From assembly GCA_035620975.1 (NCBI GenBank), contig DASPFV010000003.1, positions 1 to 8,708 on the forward strand: 8,708 nucleotides of DNA, written 5' to 3'. The notes under the pieces are model-generated. The model searched no databases and was not told the DNA's origin. It saw nothing but the letters and a program-made list of their open reading frames with translations. How positions within the stretch are numbered: the first letter of the stretch is position 1; each line of letters begins with the position of its first letter. Positions 1 to 5,470 of the stretch are shown here, one piece after another. Made by a program: the position numbers and the translations under genes. The DNA is from DASPFV01 sp035620975 (GTDB lineage: Bacteria > Acidobacteriota > Vicinamibacteria > Vicinamibacterales > 2-12-FULL-66-21).

Positions 1-10
1 CGTACGTCAA

Positions 11-26
11 TGCAAGACCTGACCCC
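11..26. repeat. Possible fragment of an interspersed repeat downstream of the HAD gene
   Basis: The 16-mer TGCAAGACCTGACCCC lies just past the stop codon of the HAD gene, in the only non-coding DNA at the left edge. It resembles short intergenic repeats I recall seeing at gene ends in other high-GC environmental bacteria, and the array near 6974-6989 has a partly similar TCAAGACCC string. Only one copy is visible here, so calling it a repeat rests on recollection and is weak. Confidence 0.2.
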
Positions 27-29
27 CGT

Positions 30-695
30 TCACGAAAACGCGGCAGGGTCGAAATTCTCGAACGTGTCGATCACGAGCCCGGTGGCCGGAGCGGGCAGGT
101 GGCGCGTCACGGCTGTGAGGACCCGAACGCAGCGCATGCCGGCCGCGAGGGCGGCGCGGATGCCGTTGGGAGAATCCTCGAACACGAGACACTCCGGAGG
201 CGCGATGCCGAGGCGCTCGGAGGCCAGCAGGAAGATCTCGGGGTCGGGCTTGGAGCGGCTGACTTCATCGCCCGCGGCGATCACGTCGAAGTACTCCGCC
301 AGACTCCCGGACGACAACACCTGCCGGATCACTCGCGCGTCGGAGCTCGACGCCACGGCCAGACGCGTTCCCCGTGCCCGCAACGCCTCCAGCACTGCCC
401 TGACGCCGGGCACGACGCGCGGACCCTCGCGCACGAGATCGAGGAAACACTCCGCCCGCTTCGCCTGGTATTGCGCGGGATCGTCCGGCAGTCCGAAGCG
501 CGCGACGATGGCCTGCCAGAATGCCGCTTCGGTCCAACCCAGGAACGCGCTGTTCTCTTCGTCGGTGATCTGCACCCCGCAGGGCGCCAGCACACGATTG
601 GCGGCCAGCAGGTGCAACGGCTCGGTATCGACGAGCACGCCGTCCATGTCGAAGATCACGGCGCGCGCAGTCGGCAGAATATCGCGAGTAGACAT
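30..695 (-). CDS. HAD-superfamily hydrolase, subfamily IA (beta-phosphoglucomutase / sugar-phosphatase-like)
   Basis: This 221-aa cytosolic protein is a complete HAD-IA hydrolase. Motif I is FDMDGVLVDTE (residues 15-25), with nucleophile Asp16 and acid/base Asp18. Motif II is Ser116 in AVASSS, motif III is Lys149 in SKPDPEIF, and motif IV is the acidic pair Glu173-Asp174 in VFEDSPNG, which with Asp16 binds Mg2+. The segment between motifs I and II (about 26-100) is the helical C1 cap that sets substrate choice. Relatives include beta-phosphoglucomutase and 2-deoxyglucose-6-phosphate-type phosphatases; the exact substrate cannot be read from the sequence. The start is firm: an in-frame stop lies at 711-713, and a GGAG Shine-Dalgarno sequence (700-703) precedes the ATG. 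The gene diverges from a sugar dehydrogenase/xylulokinase operon, so a phosphosugar substrate is plausible by context only. Confidence 0.94.
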   Translation of the reverse strand: MSTRDILPTARAVIFDMDGVLVDTEPLHLLAANRVLAPCGVQITDEENSAFLGWTEAAFWQAIVARFGLPDDPAQYQAKRAECFLDLVREGPRVVPGVRAVLEALRARGTRLAVASSSDARVIRQVLSSGSLAEYFDVIAAGDEVSRSKPDPEIFLLASERLGIAPPECLVFEDSPNGIRAALAAGMRCVRVLTAVTRHLPAPATGLVIDTFENFDPAAFS

Positions 696-717
696 GCCGC
701 TCCGCTCTGATCATAAT
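689..717 (+). promoter_or_regulatory. Candidate sigma70-type promoter for the sugar dehydrogenase–xylulokinase operon
   Basis: TAGACA (689-694) and CATAAT (712-717) are separated by 17 bp, each one base from the sigma70 consensus. The -35 box overlaps the first codons of the divergent HAD gene. On the opposite strand TATGAT (complement of 710-715) could be the -10 box for the HAD gene, so the two promoters would overlap. A start near 724 would give the downstream operon a leader of about 130 nt that includes the 27-bp repeats. This is prediction from consensus matching only. Confidence 0.4.
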
Positions 718-761
718 GACGGCGCGATGAATCCGTCCACGATCCCCATCTGTGTTCGTCA

Positions 762-842
762 GTGTTGTTCCGTGGCGTCGACCGGTCCGTGTTGTTCCGT
801 GGCGTTAACCGGTCCGTGTTGTTCCGTGGCGTTAACCGGTTA
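762..842. repeat. 27-bp tandem repeat, three copies plus a degenerate fourth
   Basis: Three head-to-tail 27-bp units lie at 762-788, 789-815 and 816-842. Each begins GTGTTGTTCCGTGGCG, and the rest of the unit contains ACCGGT. Unit 1 reads TCGACCGGTCC where unit 2 reads TTAACCGGTCC, and unit 3 ends in TA instead of CC, which creates the palindrome TAACCGGTTA (833-842). A degenerate partial copy follows from 843 (GTGTCCCTTCCGTGGCGG) and runs into the annotated start codon of the next gene. The near-identity of the units suggests recent duplication. The function is unknown; binding of a regulator or an mRNA-leader effect are possibilities. Confidence 0.9.
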
Positions 843-853
843 GTGTCCCTTCC

Positions 854-1873
854 GTGGCGGTGACGTCAGTGGCCAGACTGCGGTGGGGTGTCCTGGGCGT
901 GGCGAAGATCGCGCTCGACAAGGTGATTCCGGCCATGCAGCAGGGTCGGTGGACCGCCGTGGCGGCCATCGCGTCCCGCAACCAGGCGAGGGCGCGCGCC
1001 GCGGCTGACCGGCTCGGCATCCCGAAGGCGTACGGCTCCTACGAAGGGCTGCTGGCGGACCCGGACATCGACGCGGTCTACATCCCGCTCCCCAATCACC
1101 TTCACGTGCCGTGGACGACGAGGGCCGCCGAAGCGGGCAAGCACGTGCTCTGCGAGAAGCCCATCGCGCTCGACGCGGCGGAAGCGCGGCAGCTGCTCGC
1201 CGTCCGGGATCGCACGGGCGTGCGCATCCAGGAGGCGTTCATGATCCGGACGCACCCGCAGTGGCTGGCGGCCCGGGCGCTCGTCCGGGACGGCCGGATC
1301 GGCGAGCCGCGGGCGATGCTGGGCGTCTTCAGCTATTACAACGACGACCCCGGCAACATCCGGAACGTGCCCGCATTCGGCGGAGGCGCGCTGATGGATA
1401 TCGGCTGCTATCTCGTCAACACCTCGCGCTTCATCTTCGAACGTGAGCCCGCCCGCGTCATCGGGCTCGTCGATCGGGATCCGGCCATGCGCACCGATCG
1501 CCTGACGTCCATCATGCTGGACTTCGAGACCGGTCAGTCGGTGGGGACCTGCAGCACGCAGCTCGTCTGGTCGCAGCGGATGCAGATTTTCGGCACACGG
1601 GGACGCGTGACGATCGAGATCCCGTTCAACGCCCCGCCGGACCGGCCGTGCCGCGTAATTGTGGATCCGGGCACGGACCTCGTCGGCGCTGCCGCCGAGA
1701 CCATCGAGATCGACACCTGCAACCAATACACGATCCAGGGCGACCTCTTCTCGAAGGCCGTTCTGGACGGCGTCGAGATTCCCTGTCCGCTCGAGGACGC
1801 GGTGCGCAACATGGCCTGTCTGGACGCCCTGTTCCGATCGGCCGAAACCGGCTGCTGGGAGCGCCCGAACTGA
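854..1873 (+). CDS. Gfo/Idh/MocA-family NAD(P)-dependent sugar oxidoreductase
   Basis: This 339-aa protein has an N-terminal Rossmann domain (about 9-125) with the dinucleotide motif WGVLGVAKIA (11-20), and a C-terminal alpha/beta domain (about 126-339). The family's catalytic Lys is Lys102 in CEKPIAL. The second catalytic region is GGGALMDIGCY (176-186), where Tyr186 replaces the His typical of inositol dehydrogenases. Tyr is the version found in dimeric dihydrodiol dehydrogenase/D-xylose dehydrogenase and glucose-fructose oxidoreductase. This favours a soluble NADP-linked aldose or polyol dehydrogenase, perhaps acting on D-xylose, but the substrate is inferred. The start is uncertain: GTG at 854 lies in repeat-derived DNA without a clear Shine-Dalgarno sequence, and GTG at 860 or 869 would also keep the whole conserved domain. 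The stop is 1 bp before the xylulokinase ATG, so the two are almost certainly co-transcribed. Confidence 0.92.
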   Translation: MAVTSVARLRWGVLGVAKIALDKVIPAMQQGRWTAVAAIASRNQARARAAADRLGIPKAYGSYEGLLADPDIDAVYIPLPNHLHVPWTTRAAEAGKHVLCEKPIALDAAEARQLLAVRDRTGVRIQEAFMIRTHPQWLAARALVRDGRIGEPRAMLGVFSYYNDDPGNIRNVPAFGGGALMDIGCYLVNTSRFIFEREPARVIGLVDRDPAMRTDRLTSIMLDFETGQSVGTCSTQLVWSQRMQIFGTRGRVTIEIPFNAPPDRPCRVIVDPGTDLVGAAAETIEIDTCNQYTIQGDLFSKAVLDGVEIPCPLEDAVRNMACLDALFRSAETGCWERPN

Positions 1874-1874
1874 C

Positions 1875-3470
1875 ATGTCACTCTACCTGGGGCTGGATTC
1901 GAGCACGCAGGGCCTCACGGCCACGCTCATCGAGGTCGACGGTCCGCACCGGCGCATCGTCCTGACCCGCGCACTGCGCTACGACGAGGATCTGCCTGCC
2001 TACGGGACGCGGCACGGCGTGCTGCCCTCGGCCGATCCGGCCGTCGTCCACGCGCCGCCGCTGATGTGGGCCGAGGCGCTCGAGCGGATCATGGCGAGCC
2101 TCGCGCGGGAGCCGGGCATCGACTGGCGGCAGCTGCGCGCCGTCTCCGGCTCGGGACAGCAGCACGGCAGCGTCTATCTGAACGCCCGCGCGCGGGCCCG
2201 GCTCGAGGCGCTGTCGCCGGATCGCCCGCTCACCGCCCAGCTGGAGGATGTCCTCTCCCGGAAAACGGCTCCGATCTGGATGGACTCCAGCACCACGCCC
2301 CAGTGCGCCGCGATCGAGCAGGCACTCGGCGGCCCCGCGGGAGTCGCCCGCCTCACCGGATCCCGGGCGTACGAACGCTTCACGGGCCCCCAGATCCGCA
2401 AGTTCGCCGAAGAGGATCCGGGCGGGTACTCGGCGACCGAGCGGATTCACCTGGTCAGCTCGTGGATGGCGTCTCTCCTCGCCGGCCGGCACGCGGCCAT
2501 CGATCACGGCGACGGCTCGGGGATGAACCTGATGGATCTGGCCCGGAAGGAATGGGCGCAGACGGCGCTCGAGGCGACGGCTCCGGCGCTGGCCTCGCGG
2601 CTCCCGGCGCTTGCCCCTTCGTGGACGATCGTCGGGCCCCTGGCCCCGTTCTGGTGCCGGCGCTTCGGTCTGCCCCCCGCCCGCGTCGTCGCGTGGTCCG
2701 GCGACAACCCCTGCAGCATGGTGGGAACCGGGTTGATTCGCGAGGGACTCGTCGCAATCTCGCTGGGCACCAGCGACACGATTTTCGGCCCCATGCGATC
2801 GGCGCGTCCGAGCGACGACGGGACCGGACACGTGTTCGCGTCGCCCACGGGCACCTACATGGGCATGACGGTGTTCAAAAACGGCTCGCTGGCCCGGGAA
2901 CGCGTGCGCGACGAACACGGCCTCGACTGGTCGGGGTTCGGGGACGCGCTCCGGCGGACGCCTGCCGGGAACGGAGGCGCCATGATGCTGCCGTGGTTCG
3001 ACCCTGAGATCACGCCGCTCGTGCTGGCCCCCGGGGTCCGGCGCTTCGATCTCGATCCACGGGACGCACCAGCCAACGTGCGCGCCGTGGTGGAAGCGCA
3101 GATGCTGGCCATGGTCCGGCACAGCCGGTGGATGAACGTCGGCATCCAGAGCATCTACGCCACGGGCGGAGCGGCGACCAACCGGGACGTCCTGCAGGTG
3201 ATGGCCGACGTGTTCGATGCGGCCGTCTACCAGTTTGCCGCCGCCAACTCCGCCGCGCTCGGCGCAGCGCTGCGCGCGTTGCACGCCGATGCGCTGGCCA
3301 GCCGCACGCCGATGTCCTGGGAGGAGGTCGTCGCCGGCTTCGCTGAGCCCGTCGCGGACTCGCGCGTGAGTCCCATCCGCGAGCACGTCGAGCGGTATCG
3401 TCCGCTGCTGGAACTGTACGCACAGCGAGAGCGACAGGCCGTTCAGAGCCCTACACCCGCGAATCCATGA
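1875..3470 (+). CDS. xylB: Xylulokinase of the eukaryotic (XYLB-like) FGGY type
   Basis: This 531-aa FGGY carbohydrate kinase is predicted to phosphorylate D-xylulose to D-xylulose 5-phosphate for the pentose phosphate pathway. It has the two-domain actin-like fold: N-terminal phosphate motif LGLDSSTQ (5-12), substrate loop SGSGQQHGSVY (91-101), catalytic base Asp277 in SGDNPC, phosphate-2 motif SLGTSDT (296-302) and adenosine motif ATGGAATN (429-436). WMDSSTT (135-141), LTGSRAYERFTG (160-171), DGSGMNL (213-219) and KNGSLARERVRDE (335-347) match segments I recall from human XYLB. The length also fits XYLB (about 536 aa) better than E. coli XylB (about 484). The reading frame is open from 1659, but ATG 1875 begins the conserved domain and follows the dehydrogenase stop directly (TGACATG); GGGAG at 1857-1861 is a distant Shine-Dalgarno sequence. 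The partner dehydrogenase suggests a pentose or pentitol pathway. A related ketose as true substrate is possible. Confidence 0.92.
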   Translation: MSLYLGLDSSTQGLTATLIEVDGPHRRIVLTRALRYDEDLPAYGTRHGVLPSADPAVVHAPPLMWAEALERIMASLAREPGIDWRQLRAVSGSGQQHGSVYLNARARARLEALSPDRPLTAQLEDVLSRKTAPIWMDSSTTPQCAAIEQALGGPAGVARLTGSRAYERFTGPQIRKFAEEDPGGYSATERIHLVSSWMASLLAGRHAAIDHGDGSGMNLMDLARKEWAQTALEATAPALASRLPALAPSWTIVGPLAPFWCRRFGLPPARVVAWSGDNPCSMVGTGLIREGLVAISLGTSDTIFGPMRSARPSDDGTGHVFASPTGTYMGMTVFKNGSLARERVRDEHGLDWSGFGDALRRTPAGNGGAMMLPWFDPEITPLVLAPGVRRFDLDPRDAPANVRAVVEAQMLAMVRHSRWMNVGIQSIYATGGAATNRDVLQVMADVFDAAVYQFAAANSAALGAALRALHADALASRTPMSWEEVVAGFAEPVADSRVSPIREHVERYRPLLELYAQRERQAVQSPTPANP

Positions 3471-3486
3471 CTCCGGATCCGCACCT

Positions 3487-3503
3487 CCCCACCCGGCCTG
3501 GGG
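3487..3503 (+). terminator. Weak candidate terminator after the xylulokinase gene
   Basis: The arms CCCCA (3487-3491) and TGGGG (3499-3503) flank a 7-nt loop, 17 bases after the xylulokinase stop. Downstream is T-rich but not a clean U-tract (CTTTCTTTGATTT, 3510-3522). The short 5-bp stem and the gap before the T-rich stretch make this a weak call. A stop here would fit, because the next gene has its own promoter. Confidence 0.3.
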
Positions 3504-3560
3504 TAGCGACGCTTTCTTTGATTTCTGAGATTCGAAATGCCGGCGCGGCAAGCCTGGCCG

Positions 3561-3566
3561 TATAAT
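3561..3566 (+). promoter_or_regulatory. Consensus -10 box of the REC–PilZ gene
   Basis: A perfect TATAAT lies 19 bases before the ATG of the REC–PilZ gene, within a short AT-richer stretch (3504-3580) of otherwise very GC-rich DNA. The -35 region at 16-18 bp spacing (around 3537-3544, ATGCCGGC) is a poor match, so an activator or an alternative sigma factor may be needed. The transcript leader would be only about 10-15 nt, with no obvious Shine-Dalgarno sequence. Confidence 0.5.
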
Positions 3567-3585
3567 CGAGCTCAACCAGAACACC

Positions 3586-4257
3586 ATGTCGGTCAGCCCG
3601 TCGCGCATCCTGGTCGTGGACGATGACCCTGCAGGTCAGCACGAGACGATCAAGCTGCTCCAGCGCCGCGATTACGAGGTGATGTGTGCATGGTCGCTCG
3701 AAGATGCGTATGCGCGGCTGACGCAGGTTCCATACGATCTGGTGATCGCCGGGTCGCGCGTCGGCAGCATGAGCGGGCTGCAGTTCATCGTCGGCTGCCG
3801 GGCGCGCAGGCCGGAGGTCGCAGGGATCATCGTCGCGACGCAGCGGGAGCACGTGTCCGAGATGGACGCGTGGCGGCACGGGATCACGCCGGTGTTCAGG
3901 CCCCTGGAGGCGGACCATTTCCTCATGCTGGTCGCTGAAAAGCTCGCCTCGATCCGGCGGCGGCAACGCTGGCCGCGCAAGCGCATCAACTCCTACATCC
4001 CCCTCCAGGTGGGACACGCCCGGGCACGGCTGCTCGACGTGAGTTATGGCGGCCTCCGCTTCGAGCTCGAGGGCGAGAGCTTCGACCTGCGGTCGCCCGT
4101 GCACATCGACATCCCGGCTTCGCACCTCAGCGTGGACGCGGAGCTCGTGTGGTCGGCCCGCGCGACCGACGGGGCATCCTGCCTCTGCGGCGTGATGCTG
4201 AGCGGGTCCCGCGTGCCCGCGCACGCCTGGCGCGCCTTCGTGGATCGGGTGTCCTAG
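3586..4257 (+). CDS. REC–PilZ protein with a degenerate receiver domain
   Basis: This 223-aa cytosolic protein has an N-terminal response-regulator receiver fold (about 6-120) and a C-terminal PilZ domain (about 124-222). The acidic pocket is present (VVDDDP, 10-15), but the phospho-acceptor position in YDLVIAGSRVG is Gly56 where an Asp is expected, and the conserved Lys-Pro is Arg105-Pro106. Thr85 of the switch is kept. The domain is therefore probably not phosphorylated by the usual route. PilZ domains bind cyclic di-GMP through an RxxxR motif and a (D/N)xSxxG motif. The second is clear (DVSYGG, Asp151/Ser153/Gly156). The first lies in an arginine-rich linker (RRRQRWPRKR, 124-133), where R124/R128 have the right spacing but the alignment is ambiguous. 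A role as a c-di-GMP effector in motility, polysaccharide or adhesion control is likely. The gene stands alone with its own promoter. Confidence 0.91.
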   Translation: MSVSPSRILVVDDDPAGQHETIKLLQRRDYEVMCAWSLEDAYARLTQVPYDLVIAGSRVGSMSGLQFIVGCRARRPEVAGIIVATQREHVSEMDAWRHGITPVFRPLEADHFLMLVAEKLASIRRRQRWPRKRINSYIPLQVGHARARLLDVSYGGLRFELEGESFDLRSPVHIDIPASHLSVDAELVWSARATDGASCLCGVMLSGSRVPAHAWRAFVDRVS

Positions 4258-4327
4258 TCCAGTCTGGGTCCTGCTTTTCGCAATTACGCTGATGCACAGA
4301 GGGCGGCGAGGCGCCCGCCCCGCGAGG

Positions 4328-4353
4328 TCCGCCGGAGCCTTGGCGAAGGCGGA
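4328..4353. repeat. Imperfect palindrome of an interspersed-repeat type
   Basis: The outer arms TCCGCC (4328-4333) and GGCGGA (4348-4353) are complementary, and an inner GCCTT/AAGGC stem flanks a GGCG loop (4337-4350). The two stems overlap in the shared GGC, so alternative folds are possible. From memory, this CGCCGGAGCCTTGGCGAAGG-like word is common between genes in Acidobacteriota-like genomes. That copy number cannot be checked here. Confidence 0.5.
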
Positions 4354-4381
4354 AGCGTGTAAGGGGGGCCGGGGGACGAAG
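4354..4381 (+). repeat. 28-bp direct repeat, copy 1
   Basis: The stretch begins AGCGTGTAAGGGGG and ends CCGGGGGACGAAG. It matches 4455-4482 at 27 of 28 positions (G instead of T at position 15). In this copy the following bases (CCGC) do not complete the hairpin seen after copy 2, so it looks like a broken copy of the same element. Confidence 0.85.
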
Positions 4382-4454
4382 CCGCATGGTCGGCGAAGCG
4401 AGCGCAGCGAGCGAGCCACGCGAGCGGAGCGGGGCCACGGGGCCCCCGCGAGCG

Positions 4455-4482
4455 AGCGTGTAAGGGGGTCCGGGGGACGAAG
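4455..4482 (+). repeat. 28-bp direct repeat, copy 2
   Basis: This is the second copy of the 28-bp repeat, about 100 bp after the first. Its right half forms the left arm and loop of the perfect hairpin at 4469-4491, so it appears to be the intact version. Confidence 0.85.
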
Positions 4483-4491
4483 TCCCCCGGA
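4469..4491. terminator. Perfect 10-bp GC hairpin, possible bidirectional transcription stop
   Basis: The arms TCCGGGGGAC (4469-4478) and GTCCCCCGGA (4482-4491) are exact complements around a GAA loop. The hairpin is very stable and sits between converging genes, but neither side has a U-tract, so it is not a textbook intrinsic terminator. It may instead be the stem of an interspersed palindromic repeat. The inverted repeat itself is certain; its role is inferred. Confidence 0.45.
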
Positions 4492-4547
4492 CAAAGAGGA
4501 TCCCGAGGCGAGTGGCGACGCGACGGCGGGAGGGCACGCGGAGGAGT

Positions 4548-4565
4548 GAGCGCGGGGCCGCGCTC
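4548..4565. terminator. 8-bp GC hairpin just past the minus-strand operon
   Basis: GAGCGCGG (4548-4555) and CCGCGCTC (4558-4565) form a perfect inverted repeat with a 2-base centre. It begins 6 bases after the stop codon of the last minus-strand gene (4572). No T-run follows on the minus strand, so termination is only a possibility; a 3' end-protecting hairpin is equally likely. Confidence 0.35.
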
Positions 4566-4571
4566 GCGTGC

Positions 4572-5063
4572 TCAGTCGTGATTGGACGTCGTCACCTGCA
4601 CGTCCAGACGCCACGTCTGGCCATGCGCCTCGAGATCCCAGTTGAAGAAGTCCACCGCGATCTGCAGGGCCTGGAGGTGATCCCGGGCCAGGCCGAGCAG
4701 CTTGTGATTGCCCGACACTCCGCCTGGCGCCGCTTCGGCCGGGAGATGCCGGGCCACAACCGAAAAGCCCGCCCATTCTTCGCGCGACAGCCGGTAGACG
4801 CGGTATTCGCACCCGGGCTCCCAGATCGACCCGAGGCGGAGCGTCAGGGCGTCTGGCGCCGCGTCGCAGGCGTGGAGCACGGCCGCCTGCTGCCGGCGGT
4901 CCAGCGGCGCCCAGCCGGCGGGCAGCACGGGCGCGCGGTGCGGCCCCGGAAACGCCATGACGACGTCGCCATGTTCGACGAGCCGCACGTCACGAGCCGG
5001 CCTCAGTGCGATGCCCTGAGCCGAAGGCCGGCCATCGCGCGAGGAGTCACTGCCTCCGCGCAT
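4572..5063 (-). CDS. Hypothetical protein, 163 aa, last gene of the SagB operon
   Basis: I do not recognise a family. The protein is soluble, with no signal peptide or membrane segment. A polar, probably disordered start (1-25) leads into a compact region rich in Trp, Phe and Tyr. Visible landmarks are VRLVEHGDVVMAFPGPHRAP (27-46), LTLRLGSIWEPGCEYRVYRL (73-92), a helical stretch with HKLLGLARDHLQALQIAVDF (120-139) and a beta-like end WRLDVQVTT (151-159). I chose the ATG at 5061-5063 because it overlaps the stop of the upstream coiled-coil gene as TGATG, a translational-coupling arrangement. An ATG at 5087 would add 8 residues and a longer overlap. The coupling implies its product is made together with the coiled-coil protein, perhaps as a complex. 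Confidence 0.72.
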   Translation of the reverse strand: MRGGSDSSRDGRPSAQGIALRPARDVRLVEHGDVVMAFPGPHRAPVLPAGWAPLDRRQQAAVLHACDAAPDALTLRLGSIWEPGCEYRVYRLSREEWAGFSVVARHLPAEAAPGGVSGNHKLLGLARDHLQALQIAVDFFNWDLEAHGQTWRLDVQVTTSNHD

Positions 5064-5335
5064 CAGCGTTTCCCGACCTTGCCGCACTTCTCCTGGAGCA
5101 GTGCACGCGCGGCGGCTTCGGCGTTCGCGCGCGCGAGGGCGGCCTCATACAGGCGGATCCACACCTCAGCCGATGCGGCGAGCGCGTCGTACATCTGACG
5201 GAGCCGCTCGTTCTCGTCGGAGAGCTCGAGGTTCTCGCGCGTGAGCCGGACCATGCGGGACTGGTCCTCCGCCCGGACTCGCGCCGAGGACATCCGTCGC
5301 ATCTCCAGCCAGTTCAGGGTCATCGTCATGTCCAT
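5063..5335 (-). CDS. Short coiled-coil protein, 90 aa
   Basis: The family is not recognised. The protein is a nearly continuous amphipathic helix. Residues about 26-55 (MVRLTRENLELSDENERLRQMYDAL region) have leucine-zipper-like heptad spacing with alternating charged residues. An Ala/Glu/Arg-rich helix follows (about 56-82), then a basic end containing one Cys (CGKVGKR, 84-90). It has no membrane segment. A purine-rich Shine-Dalgarno stretch (GGGGGAGACGGGAC on the minus strand) precedes the ATG, which supports it as a real gene. It lies 135 bp downstream of the SagB-type gene and is coupled by TGATG to the 163-aa gene. It probably dimerises and may act as a scaffold or adaptor; that is inference from the coil alone. 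Confidence 0.74.
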   Translation of the reverse strand: MDMTMTLNWLEMRRMSSARVRAEDQSRMVRLTRENLELSDENERLRQMYDALAASAEVWIRLYEAALARANAEAAARALLQEKCGKVGKR

Positions 5336-5470
5336 GTCCCGTCTCCCCCGGTTACGAAGCGCTGCGTATGTCTGATGTAACGCCGCGCGCGCTCAAAGCG
5401 AACAGACCAGGGATCTGTCGCCATCCTCCTGGCCGTTGGTCGACTCGAGGGGCGTGGAAACGCCGGGAAT
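5336..5470. other. 135-bp gap inside the minus-strand gene cluster
   Basis: I see no gene here. A short hairpin, GGCGT (5451-5455) and ACGCC (5460-5464) around GGAA, lies 6 bases past the SagB-type stop, without a T-run. I see no convincing promoter for the coiled-coil gene, so whether the last two genes share a transcript with the first two is open. Confidence 0.5.

Larger units (their letters stand above)
4258..4571. other. Non-coding, repeat-rich convergent intergenic region
   Basis: This 314-bp stretch separates two converging transcripts. It is made of short GC-rich repeats: a TCCGCC...GGCGGA palindrome, two copies of a 28-bp sequence, a low-complexity block of GCGAGC-type words (about 4394-4456), and two hairpins. 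Reading frames through it give low-complexity Arg/Ala/Gly/Pro-rich peptides with no recognisable domain, so I call no gene here. Placement between two gene ends is typical of bacterial interspersed palindromic elements, which can also end or protect transcripts. Confidence 0.75.

Noticed and set aside
10..843. Long plus-strand reading frame ending in repeated CCSVALTGP-type peptides
   Set aside because: It is antisense to the complete HAD gene, and the peptide repeat is only the 27-bp DNA repeat, whose length is a multiple of three. There is no domain or ribosome binding site.
1659..1874. 72-residue N-terminal extension of the xylulokinase
   Set aside because: It overlaps the dehydrogenase C-terminus out of frame and has Ser/Arg/Pro-rich composition. 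The FGGY fold begins right at ATG 1875.
1878..3608. 576-codon minus-strand open frame across the xylulokinase gene
   Set aside because: It is a GC-rich antisense shadow: Arg/Gly/Pro-rich with no domain, while the plus-strand frame has all FGGY motifs.
4394..4456. Possible CRISPR-like or tandem array in the GCGAGC-rich block
   Set aside because: The words are 5-8 bp, irregularly spaced, with no constant repeat length and no spacers; it is low-complexity sequence.
3451..4812. 453-codon minus-strand open frame over the REC–PilZ gene and the intergenic repeats
   Set aside because: It is antisense to a gene with clear REC and PilZ motifs and passes through low-complexity repeats. Its composition is not protein-like.
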